From Casuarius casuarius (taxonomy: Eukaryota > Chordata > Aves > Casuariiformes > Casuariidae), in contig PTFA01000029.1 of NCBI GenBank assembly GCA_003342895.1, forward strand, positions 310,001 through 374,000: a stretch of 64,000 nucleotides of DNA, read 5' to 3'. The number at the start of each line of letters is the position of its first letter. Position 1 is the first letter of the stretch. The position numbers and the translations under genes are program-made. The notes below the pieces were generated by a model. It ran no database searches, was not told the origin of the DNA, and was given only the letters and a program-made list of their open reading frames with translations. Below, piece after piece: positions 26,608 through 38,300 of the stretch.

Positions 26608-29284
26608 CAACAAGAGCCAGGGCACAACAGGAGGAGGAAGCACCTCCACCACTGACACAGTGTGAGTGAAGATTACAGCAATAGCTTTTTTGAATAGGGT
26701 GGAGGTTTCTTTTGGTTTGTCTTTCTTTTCACTTAAGGAAAAAGATTTTTAACTGTGCAGTAAAACGGTGTTAATAAGCAATTCTGGTTGGAATCCAGAA
26801 CTAGAACATAGCTTAATTGTGAAGTATTATTCTATTAAGAGAAACCATAAAAACGATTTGGGCCCTCACCATCCCCACAAAAGAAAGGAAAGGTGTCAAT
26901 TACTTTGACTTCTTTTATTCTAAATTTTGAAATATTTTCATTATTGAAATTAAAAAAAACAAAGCGAAACCAAAACCTGAAAATCCATCCCCTTAAACAT
27001 ACCCAAATTCTGGTGAAGTGTTTGGAAAAGACTTCTGCTCATTTCTTCCGTAGCTTGGTTTTATCATATAGCTGATGTTTAATTAGGAATATGCAGTTAT
27101 TTGACAGCTAGAGACTTGTGGTGTTAACAGGCTGGTTTACATAATGGACTCCATGTGCATTTGCTGTAATATACTACAATAATTTTTTTTGAGGTCCAAA
27201 CTCACTGTTGTCTTAAATGAGCACAGACCTGTTGAAGGAGCTGCAAGTGCCATTGTTTTTCCAGCAATTAGTTTGAGCTTACAACTACCACTGAAAAATC
27301 TTTAGGATCATGAGCTTTATTTTAAGGTTACAAATGGAGCAAATCCTGGTTGGACATCTTCCTTTGACCTGCTCGGATTCTGCCCTCCTGTTCCTGTTAA
27401 ACAATCTCTGTAAGGGAAGCAGAGCTGCTTTTAAGTAATAATTCTAAGTAAGTGCTGTGCTTTGACCTGCTTATCGGGATGTCATTGTATAGATAATTTA
27501 ATATAGTTTTCACAGATGAATACAGAACAAAGAACCAGCAGTGGCTCAGAATAACCCAGTTCTCAGCAAACTCTTGATGGAGGTGGAAAGACAATGCCAA
27601 ATGCCGTTTCCTTGAAGGCCAAGCTAGGAATGCAGGGAAATAAAATCCCTGGCCCTGTGAAAAGGGTTTTTCTCTTCAGATGCACATGGGAATAGCTGAA
27701 AGACCAGAGTGAGATGTGGACACCTGCTGCAGCATCTGAAGAAACCAGCCTGCCTGGGGCATCAGCAGGTAAGGCTTCCTATGTAACACCAGGGTAGCTT
27801 CTTTGTTCCCTAGTCCTAAATCTCAAAATGATTCTGTTCCTTTGGTAAAATAGCAGTGTGGGCTGGAGGAGGCTGGCTGCTCGCTGCTAGCCTGGGCTGC
27901 AGGCTCCTGATGGAAACATGGCGGTTGCAAAGCTGCTGGGTAAACGTGTTTGATAGTCAGATTTTTGTAGCCTGGGCTCTAATCTGAGAGCAGGAAGAAC
28001 AGAGTAATGAGCGCAAAAGGACTGATACTTGGGTGATGTGTTCTGAGACTGGAAAAAAGAGAAAAGGGTAGACCTGTAAACGTGATAGTGTTCGTACTGC
28101 AAGTCAAACCTGGGTGAGTTATGCAGTTCTGCCAGAAACGGTGGAGCTCTGCCTCCCTCCGCTAGCGGGGCATCTGATTTCAGCTGCAGTGGGGCTGTGC
28201 TGCCCCCCAGGATCTTGGGAACTGAACCTGCAACGTGTCTACTCTAAACTGATCCTTGCTTTTGCTAACCAATTCTCAAAATGTTCGTAACAATGCTGCT
28301 GTTAAAAGTTATCAGTGACGTAATTCTTGGTTTAACTCCTAACTTAGTCCAGCAAAGTTCTCAGTAAATGGATTATGAGTCCTGTAAAGCAAAGCAAAAT
28401 AAGCTTTAGCCTGAACGTTAGTCTAGACACAGTGAGTTACCATATAAAGGCATAGTTCTTAAATGTAACAATCTCTTCCACTTGATTCATGTTTCAGCAC
28501 AGTATCACAGGATACGCTTAACATATAGAATTTTAAATTGACAACTATGTACAAAACTATGATACAAAGTTATTACAAAACTTAATTGAGAAACAAAGCT
28601 CTGCATTTTTAAAACACAATACTGCACATTCCCAGTTTTAAAGCAACAATAACATGAAACTACCCGTTCTGCAGCTTGAACACAAAGACTACTTTTGAGT
28701 GCAAGCAGCTGAGCATGATATTCAAACCCAGAGATTTACTAAAGGATGAACTGAAAATGTAGCTAATAGAGCCCCCTGGAAAACCTCTTTCTGCTGCTTT
28801 AATAACAGGAATTTGGTTCCTGATTCTCCAAAGGTTTATGCATGTAGCTGTATGTGAGACTACTGCAAGACTACTGACATGCTTACACTTCATGGCACAT
28901 AAGCATAGGTGGGAACCAGACACTTTTTATATGGCCATGTGTTTAATAAAATACATATACTTTACTTCTATGACTGATCTCCCTTGCTTTAAATGATTGA
29001 GTGGGAAAATACATTTGTCTGAACTGTGTCTTGGACCTGCTCCGATATAAATCGTCAGTGGGCAATGAAGGAGCAACTTCCACCTGGGACAGTGCAACAA
29101 GTGCTTAATTCATATCCTTAATTTAGTTGAGGCACTGCTATTTTTAAAATTCCTCAGAGGGCTAAATGCTGCAGGGCTTTGTTGGGCCACGCTCAACTAT
29201 CGTTTCAAGAGGAGCCTGCCCTAAGAACAAGCTGAAAGATTTGGCTTGAAGAAGAGCTTCTTTGAGGTCTGGCCCTGGCAACCC

Positions 29285-29360
29285 TCCGCGCACAGAGTCC
29301 CCGCGTCTCGACGGGCGTCTGGGCGCGGAGCGCTCGCAGCACCAGGCCTCGGCGGAGGTC
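29285..29360. promoter_or_regulatory. small CpG-rich patch, possible promoter of the INF2-like gene
   Basis: A short CpG-dense stretch (ctccgcgcacag, cgtctcgacgggcgtctgggcg) in otherwise AT-rich intergenic DNA, 8.5 kb upstream of the first recognised INF2-like exon. It could mark a start site, but it is short and could also be an isolated conserved or random patch. Confidence 0.25.
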
Positions 29361-31799
29361 ACGTAAGGCACGGGCTGAAGGTGCTCAAGTCTCCAGGGAG
29401 GCTCTTTGGGCCTTCAGGAAGGGAGTAAAAGCCTGCGTGAGGAGAAGCTTTGCATCCAGTTACAGCAAAGGTGACCGCGAGTGGCGTGTGGGTACGGCAG
29501 AACTTTGCTTCCGCGAGACTGGCAGCACTGGGGGGGTTGTTAGCGTTTCACGGGGTTTCGGTTATTTCTTCTGCCTTGCTGTGACACCTGCAGGAGGAGA
29601 GGGAAACACAAAGCATTCACAACTATAAAAATTAAGCTGTGCGGTTTTGCATGTGTGGGTACCTAATAGTCAGGGTGCTACTAGAGAAACCAGCTACTAG
29701 AGAAACCAGAATAAGCTAAAAATTGGTAATCTAAATTTTTATTTACTTAATAAAACCCTCATGTACATTTACAGAACTAATTCTAGTGTTCAAGAGTTTA
29801 GCCAACTTTGCTTTGCAGCTAGGCACCAGTTCAATCCAATAACAAGAATCTTGCGTTTTCCAAGCAGAACATTGCAATATGCTTCTACATTTTAAATTAC
29901 TAAACTTACTAAATTTAGAGGCTGACTCTGTTGTCTCTGAAAGGGGAACTGGTTTTTTTTGCTGGTGGTTTAGGCAGGGGTGTCATTGTAAACCATTGTG
30001 AAATGAAATCTTTATTTGGCATTTCATACGGACGTGTGGCATCTGCCCAGCTTGCATGGTATAAGGGCGAGCACAGCTGGGTCCTGGCTGGAGGGAAGAG
30101 AGATTCACAGGGCACAAAGGAAATTTCCTGCTGAGCCAAATGTAGAAAAACTGCAGTGCTGAGTCCAGCCCTGCTCCTGTGCCCGTGTGTCGTCCCCCAG
30201 CTGCCCAGAGGTGTTTCTTGAGGGAGCTGGGACTGCCAGAAGACAGGACTGTATACTGTCACTTTTAAGGTCCTGTCCCACATAATAACTGAAGGAAATA
30301 CCATTTCTAAGGACAGACATGAAGGCAAAGGCCATACAGGAAGACAAACATTAGCCTGATTACATTCCTGCGGTCCATTAGTACGCAGCCCACCGGCGAC
30401 GCTGAGCCTGCAGGAGGGGAGGTGAAACATCTGGTTCTCTAGAATTAAATTAAAACAAAACAAAAACATTGATTCTCAAACCCTGCCGTCTCTTTGCAGG
30501 AGGATACTGATCCCTTTCCTTTTTTAATATATATGCGCAAATGGCATAAAGGTGGGAGGAGAGGAAAAAAGGGAATTGCAGATTTGAAGGGGCTGCTCGT
30601 CCCTGTCCTCCCAGCGCTGGAGCACTCGAGGGCGCTGCCGGCAGGATACGGCCGCAGCTGGGCGTTGTGTTTCAAGGGTGTGCTTAAACTCCTGCCTTCC
30701 TGCCTGAAGTTACTCAGCCACTTCATAAAGGTACTACTTTTCAATGTATCCCTCTCTGTTGCTTTCCTATGTCTCCAAAGGAGAATTCAAAGCAACTTGT
30801 GACTTTTTGTTGTTGTGTTTTTTTTTCCAAATTTGATTCCTTTTCAAGCCTGCATGGAATCCCTCTGCATAAAACATACATATTCAGTGTTATACCTAAC
30901 TCACAGTTTCAGCTTCCCTCCCTGTCTAGCACGATCACTGGTCCTGGCTTGCTTCTTACCTCTGCGTCATGGCTACTATTTTCTGCTCTTGCTGTAAACA
31001 TCAAGATTCTTAGATAAAACAACTTCCCTCTCCCTCTTGATGTAAATCTGTGGTGTGGCACAAAAGGGGCCAAGAGGAGGCCAGGAGTAGCCTGGAGTGC
31101 AACTACCCACAAGAGAGCTCATTTTCTGTTGCCAGAGATCAGGCTGCAAGTGCAGGGCAAAATTAATCCTACGTGGAAATCCTGCCGAGCTTCATCCGTT
31201 CCAGCCTCCCAAGAGAGGGGACGGAGGCGGTGGGCCCCAGGCTGCAGGGGAGCAGCGTGGCCCCGCTTGACTCTCATACCCAGACTCGGGGGATGCTGAG
31301 GAGCAAACACATTCCTTTCATGAAATGAGACCGTGAGAGATTTGGCATTATTGATTCATTTCAAAAGAGATGCTCATCAGAGTGGAAAGGGCAACAAGTA
31401 ACTATGCAATTTCAGTACAGCAGATGTTTTGTTTCTGTTTCTTGCTTTTCTTTCCACTTGCTATAAATACAGGCAAACTTTCATAAAAGTCTTATGGGCG
31501 GGACCCCCAAAGTTATCTTGTGATGAGCAACTGTATGTTCCCAACATCAGTGAAGGATGCAGGGGATATGATACACATGTTCTTTGAAACTGAGTTTACA
31601 TGTGTTTTCTTTCTTTTTTTTTTTTTTTGTTGACGATACAAAAATAATCTCCCCCCTCCATCCCCGAAAGCTGTATGAATGCACATGGTCTATTTGCTCC
31701 AACTATTTTGTGTGCCAAATCAGGATTCTGAAATTGAATTTGCCTTTGAGCTGGAGCTAGTATCTTGCCCCAAACAGTATTTCTCTGCAGATCCACCAT

Positions 31800-31805
31800 T
31801 TTATT
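31800..31805 (-). terminator. candidate INF2 polyadenylation signal
   Basis: AATAAA on the minus strand, about 450 nt downstream of the INF2 CAAX-exon stop. Position is right for a 3' UTR end, but no cleavage evidence is available. Confidence 0.4.
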
Positions 31806-32255
31806 CTATATACCAAATACCCATACTTAAACAGGGGCTACCCTGAAGGCAAACCAAACGTTTTTTGCAAGAAGTGTGTACTGAAATTGCATTTTTACAG
31901 TTTTTGAGAAAATAACTGGATCGAAGCAAAGACTTTGTTTATCACACGAAGCTGGATTCACTTGGTTAGAATAACAACTTTTGATTATCTGTAGGGAAAG
32001 GCAGGTTGGCTGCTGCTGACGCAGAAGACAGACACGTGGGATGTGACCCTGCGTGGTGGGGAGAGCAGCACTGACTCCACTCAACGCAAGATCAACCCCC
32101 GGAGAGTAAGAATCAGTAACAAATTTGTTTTAAACGTATTTGTGATTAGACACAAAGACAAAAAGCTTAGCTGATATGCCAAGTACTGATTAAGTTTGTA
32201 AAGTCCCAATGCTATGGTTAGTTCACAAAAAAATGCCTTTGCAAGTTTACATACC

Positions 32256-32311
32256 TCAGTGTACCACACAACTTTTTTTTGTTTTATTATCTCCAGTATC
32301 AGTGTCAACCT
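32256..32311 (-). CDS. INF2: INF2 exon 21: terminal CAAX-box exon
   Basis: 56 nt including TGA at 32258-32256. Spliced to exon 20 it reads [18 protein letters not shown], clearly homologous to human EEVPPDSDDNKTKKLCVIQ. The last four residues CVVH form a CAAX box predicted to be prenylated and to direct ER membrane binding. Acceptor aaaagcag with a pyrimidine tract (tgtctctctttc) upstream. A longer open frame at 32081-32308 is in a different frame and is a shadow. Confidence 0.9.
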
Positions 32312-35300
32312 CTGCTTTTAAATGAAAGAGAGACACTAAATATATGTGATCATGGCAAGGCAAATGTAACAACAGGGAACTTCTTAGGATAAACCCATTA
32401 CCTAGTAGCACAGAGGTTCTTAAAACTCAATCCCAGGGTGCCTAGGGACCCCCATGACTTTTGTGGGGTGTCTGTTCCTCAAGCCAGAAATATTCATTAC
32501 GGATGTCAGGAAAGCATTGTGAGACCTGGGAGTGTGGGGTGTTCCCTTTGCTGCAGCTTCTCCTATTACCTCCTGGGAAGGGCAGGGCGAGGAATTCCCT
32601 CCATCCTCAGCCTCTCCACTTCCGCCGGTTTTGGGAACAGAGAAGCTATGGGGCAGGGAGAGCACCTGAAGCTGTCAGGGAAGGGGAAATCAGGGTCAGG
32701 TGGAAAATAAAAGAGATCTAGGAGAAATTTATCCCCATTCCAGAAAAGCCTCAGGAGAGTGAAAGTTTGGGAACCACTGCTCTGGGAAACCACTTCTGTT
32801 TTGTGGTGTGTTTTTAAGTAGGGGAAACTGCCCTGTTTAGAAACAGAAATGATTATGGCCCTGAGGCATGCCAGCAACATAGGTATAAGCCCCTTTGTGG
32901 TAGATGCTCAGATCACGTTGTCTTCCTCAGCAGTTGGTATCTGAACCCTCCTTTCCTTTCTCCTCCACCTTCTTTGGAAGGAAAAATTCCTTTTTCCAAC
33001 ACTTGCCTGCCCATTTGCTTGATCCCAGGATCTTGCAGAAAACAGGCTTTGGACAGTATATTGTATCTATCAAAAGGCTGACAGACCCAAGTGTCTCCCC
33101 TATGAGTTAACCCCTCTATTTTGGGATAAAATATCCACCCAAGGGTGGCTCCAGCTCTGTTGAGTCTGGGGGACTTGGAAATACTTCCCAGGATTTGGGA
33201 CAGGCTGTGCATGCTTGCCATCAGGCCGAGACCTGGGTGGGCTCCATCTTTCCCACGGGCCGTGGTTCCTGCTGGAAGGGAGCAAGGAGCACAGGGAAGG
33301 GGCGACCTGCTCTCTCCTGAATGAGTGAGCCGCCCAGGACAAGGGATCGATTCAGCCTGCTGAATACAATCCTTTGCGCAAGCATCAGAAACTATTTTTA
33401 CTTGTTGGCTTTGTACCCCTGTCCTGCAGCTCAAAGGCCTGATGTTAAGGAGGAGCTCCCTGAAGTACACTTGGGGCATGTTTTCCAGTTACTGCAGGCA
33501 AAAAGCTCTTGCAACAAGGCTTATGAGGGGAAAAAAAATCACAGCAGTGCTGATGTTGCTGGCTTTATGCTTTTATAAATAGTAGAGAGGGGGTGATCGC
33601 TGATTAAGTACCCAGTATTAACTGCTCTTAATCACTGCTCTGGAGTCTAATGGAGCTCTTGTTTGCACATAACCATGGCTTGTAGCTGTCTTTAGCACAT
33701 TTGACAGATGTGCTTATTGCTATCTTTACTGCATATGTGTAATGGGCTTTTTAATTATTGATTCATCATTACTCTTTTATAAACAACTTATAAATGTCAA
33801 GAGAATGAACAATGCTTGTGTTTTCTTTTTAAACCTTTTTCAGATAAAATAGACTCCATTAAACAGAGTTGCTCTAGGGGCAGGGGGCCTCCTATGGACA
33901 GCACTGGACCTCTAAGTGGGGAGGAACAGATATATACAAAGATACTAGGAAGTCTCCCTGATTTAACTCAGTCCCAGAACACGATATATAAAATAGGCTA
34001 CCTGTGTAGCTTTTGCTGTGCCTCTTCTTCTTTTTCCGTTTTCCAGACGTTCTTTGCTTTTCCCTGTCACTGTAAGTTTGTCCAGGGGGAAGCGTTGCTG
34101 AACAGGAAGAATCGGTGGCTGGCTCCTCCGAGAAGGACTTCTCTTGAGAGGTGTCCAAAAGTGAGTCTGTACCAGGGTCTTCATTTTCCTTCGCCATCTC
34201 TTTTGACTCTGCCTGATGAGCCTCATCAAAGGGAGTGGACTGAGCACTGCCAGGATCTACTCCGTTCTCGCTTAGCCGGGAATTGCTTGGCTGGATTATC
34301 TGCTTGTTAGCTGGCCTGATGTTCTCTGAGCCATCAGGATGGGATTCGTTGTCCTGGTCTTCTGGGATGGACTCATTGAGCTGGTCTCTCAAAACAGTGC
34401 TCACACTGCTGCTCACAAACTTTATCCCAGTGCCTATACTGGTGGCAGAGAAGGTGATGGTGCCACTCCTTGTGCTCTCCTGGAGGCTTGCCAAGCCATT
34501 TGCCTGCTGCATGCCTGCTCCCTGCTTGGGCTGACCAGCCCCATCAACTTCTGTCAAGCTTACAGATGGGCCTTCAGTTCGGCACTCTTGGGGCAAATTT
34601 CCTTCAGCATTTTCTTTAGGTAATGCTTGGTTTGAAGATGAGGCATTTGTAACATCTTTACCTGTCTCTGTTAGGGCAGTGGCTGAGGTGGGGGTGCTTT
34701 CTGAGGGATGATCATTGCTGGTTTGCTTTTTCTTATCATTGATTTGTTTTCCTGCTGCTTGTGGATCTTTAATGCTCTTTCCTTTAAACAAAAAACACAT
34801 GATCAGGCACAGCTACAGAATTACACTTGAAATCAACCAAGGTGTTTCTGTCATAAGGATACAAGCTTGCAGCTGCCTGCACAGGGCATGTTGAACCTAA
34901 AGCAGCTATGCATAGGCAGGACCATTTTATCATACAGCCAAAGATGAACTGCTTCCTTAGCACAGTGACATGCCCTATTACACCCTTTGTGGTCACCTCA
35001 GTTGGACTCCAAGGCCCCTGTCCTCATCTAATGTGCACTAAATGTTGGCGCTGAGGTCACGAGCCAATAAAAAGGACTGAAGCCCTCTTGGGCTGTCTCC
35101 TAACAAGTACCTAAAAGTCTTGGGATTTGGAACCTTTTGCAAATGGGTTTTTACAGTCCTTTTTTTAAGGACTGCTCTAGACACCCAAATGTGGACATGT
35201 GGCATGGTGCAGTGATTTCCAGACAAGTGACAAGCTGTGTTAATGAGAATCAATGGCATGGGGGACCTCATGTGGGTATCACACCACTGTGAGGATGACA

Positions 35301-38300
35301 CCAATGTGGGTCTAGAAGCATCAGAGCCCCATCAGCATGGTATGGTGGCTGAGCCATGGGCCAGGCCTTCCAGAGGGTTTATCAGTGTGGGCACAAGGCC
35401 ATGCTATGATGAATGCTAATTCAGGAGCAGGCCTGGCTGACAGCAGGGCAGGGCGCTCTGCTCTGCTTCTCCATTGCACTGGCAGTAGAGCCTTCTTAAA
35501 TAAAATGCCCCAAATGCAAACACTGGAAACTTCTTGCATGTGTTTGGCTCAGGCCTAGAGGCAGATGGGAATGAATAGCTGCAGGTAAAGTCAGGTCCGT
35601 GTCCTTACCAGGCTGGTTTTCCTCTGGACTCTCCGCTGGCAAGGTTTTAGGAAGTGCATCTGCCTCGCTTCTGTTCTTTGTCTTCCTCAAAGTGAACCCT
35701 TTCCTTATGTCAGCCAGCAGTGCATCGATGATACACACATCCTCCTGCTTCACCGCTCCCTTCTTAACTACGATAGAGAGATGAGTGTTAACAACGTGCC
35801 CCACGAACCAGGGCAGAAGGCCTCTGACTCTGCCCTGCCCATGGGCAGGTGCATCAGTGCTATCCTGCCGCTCCTGCCTGCTGCCTGGTGTGAATGACAA
35901 AGGGACAAAAGCACTGAGGTGAAACCTGGCTGTGGACCAGCCCCTGGGACGGGGCCATAGGTCCTGCAGGAAGAAACTGCAACCAAGCTCCAGGGTTCAG
36001 CAGACCTAGGGTGCACTTTGGCTTTGTCCCTTACCTGAGTGCCTTGGGCTGTCACTCAGGGCATTCCACAGCAGCCGCTGCAGCTTGTCCGAGCCGAAGT
36101 CAGAGGGCCAAGCCCAAAGCCCCAGCCACTACAGACTGGTGCATACTCTTCCCTGACCTGTGCCTGGTGATGTCTGCTGTGCCAAGACCTTGAAACACAT
36201 CCTATTTGCTATCCATGTTGGTGGGGCTGTTTTTCTTTGTTTTTTTGTTTTTTTGTTTTTTTTTAATGTGAACAAAATGATCTCGATCTTTCTTTCCAGT
36301 TTTACTTTTCAGATGTGCCTTCCATTTCCAGCCACAAAAAGGCAGATTTAAGTTATCTGCAATATTTTTGGAACTTCTGTAATCTCTGGTAAACTGGGGT
36401 GAGACTACTTAAGTGCTCTGGGGATTTGGGGGGAAAATGTCAAGTGTCTCTGGCTAGATTTGGGATTCAAAAGCTTTGTTCGAAACTGAAAAAGTTCAAA
36501 TAACTGAAATGTTTCAATCTGAGATTTTTCCTCCCCTGTTCAGTCAGAAAAATAAAAGTTAAGTTTTTGGCCCCGCTGTAACTGGAAAGGCAATTCTTAG
36601 CTATGTAAGACACCTAAAAGCCTTCAGTGAGCCAGCACCTGGAAACCCAGAAAATAAACTACCATTTCTGGTCCATTAAAGCAAGAACAGAAAAAAGCTC
36701 CTATCAGCTCTCCCAACCGGTTTGGGATGACATGTCCATCTCTCTTTAATGAAACCCTTTCAGATACTTACTGACTTTTCCATTTTCTCCCTTCTGTCTC
36801 TTAGACTCTTCTTCTTCCAGTTGTTTCTTCCTCTTTTCTGCTTTTGCAGCTTGCTCCTTTCTGTCCTTGTTTTCCTGCAGTTAGGTAACAGGGGGCATGA
36901 GAAGGTTGGCTAATTATCTGGTAGAAAAGCCAATGAAGACAAAGATGATCTCAGTAAATAAAAACAGGTCCTAAGATTACGTGCTGTCTTTCCAAGAGGT
37001 TGAGAGGGAGACTACTGGCTTGCCCAGGACTCTGCCCATTCCTATTAGCAAGTGGCAGCAGTGATGTGCCTAATGCAGCTACCAAAGTGCAAATCCTCTG
37101 AATAGCTGAGACAAATGTGGAAGCTACTGAAGCCATGACATGCTCCACACTTGTGGCCTTTTTACCACATGCTCTTTTTACATCCCCTTTCTAAGCCTGT
37201 TTGCTCAGGTTGGAAGAAAGCATTAAGTTTTATAATCCTAATACTCTAAAACCTATGCACTTGACTCCTGAACAGCTTTGTGAATCTGGAGCCAAAGTAG
37301 CATGAAAAATCATAAAACTCCAGAGTATGGCTCTGATATGCTGCTGTGAATCTGGACTTTCTGAGGCAAAGGCAATAGAGCTGGTTCTGGCTCTGCCATT
37401 CAAGCTCTGGGCACCACCTTGAGAACGTAACCACGGGTCTCTCCTGTCACAGGGTTAACGCAAGGCAGAGAGAGGCTCTAGCAGGAAGGAGTCAGTGGGG
37501 AATACTCTGCTGGGGTCTAGCCGTCTACACCCAGACCAATGCTATGCAGATGCCATGAGGCTCAGACACCTATTCACTGGGTGACCTAATGCCACCTATT
37601 GAAAGGAGGGGGCTGTAACCAGCACCCTTCCCCTGCAGGGCCCAGGTGCACATCCCACCCCCATCTATCTGAGCAGAGCCAGGAACCAGTCCTGGGGTTG
37701 CTCAGCATTGTGTGCGCAAATGCCAACCTTCAGGGCTCGGATGAAAAGATCTCTGAAGGTCTTCATGGTGCTAAATATATCCTCTAAGGACAACTTGCTT
37801 GGGTCTTCACAGAGATAATTTGCAAGTTCTTCTCTCTTCCTTTCAATGGTTTCGAATTCCTCTTCCAGCTTTCTGGCGGCATCAATGCTATCCTGAAATG
37901 CATTTAGTATACACACTAAAACGCCATCCAGAGGATAATGAGTGAAGAGCAATTAAATAAAAAAGGATGACAATGTAGGAACTTGGAGCAGGGCTCTAGG
38001 GCCCTGCCTTTTAACTGTAGCAGATCTTACGCAGCACAAAGGAACTGAGATGGCCTTTGCAGCTAGTGACTGAGTTGTGCCAGTTTACAGGGGTGGCACT
38101 AGGAGGAAATGGAAAGCTTAATACAAAGCTTGATCCCAAGAGAAGGGATTTCCTCTGGTGATTCACACTGAGGGTAAACATGGTGGCTCAGATGGAGTGA
38201 GGAGCTGCACAACAGAGCGCAGAGAGCAGCCCAGGCAGGGTCCTTAAGAAATGGCCTTACCAAAAGATATTTGGGGCCTGGTGGGAGGTGGCAGATTAAC

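Larger units (their letters stand above)
20762..31799. other. intergenic region between INF2 and the INF2-like gene
   Basis: Eleven kilobases with no recognisable coding exon. It may contain the promoter and non-coding first exon(s) of the INF2-like gene. The only structured items seen are a TA/TG microsatellite near 23457, a MIR-like SINE at 24340-24505, a palindromic element at 26493-26607 and a CpG-rich patch near 29285. I searched by eye for the INF2 DID exon motifs ([35 protein letters not shown]) on the minus strand without success. Confidence 0.6.

Noticed and set aside
29915..30469. 184-codon minus-strand open frame between the two genes
   Set aside because: No recognisable domain or splice logic, overlapping equally open frames on both strands, and no match to the formin exons; treated as chance.
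32081..32308. 75-codon minus-strand open frame over the INF2 CAAX exon
   Set aside because: Different frame; the frame fixed by the exon 20 junction gives the family-specific [11 protein letters not shown] ending.
32913..33479. 188-codon minus-strand open frame inside the last INF2 intron
   Set aside because: No recognised domain; it lies between exons 20 and 21 and is not needed for the frame.
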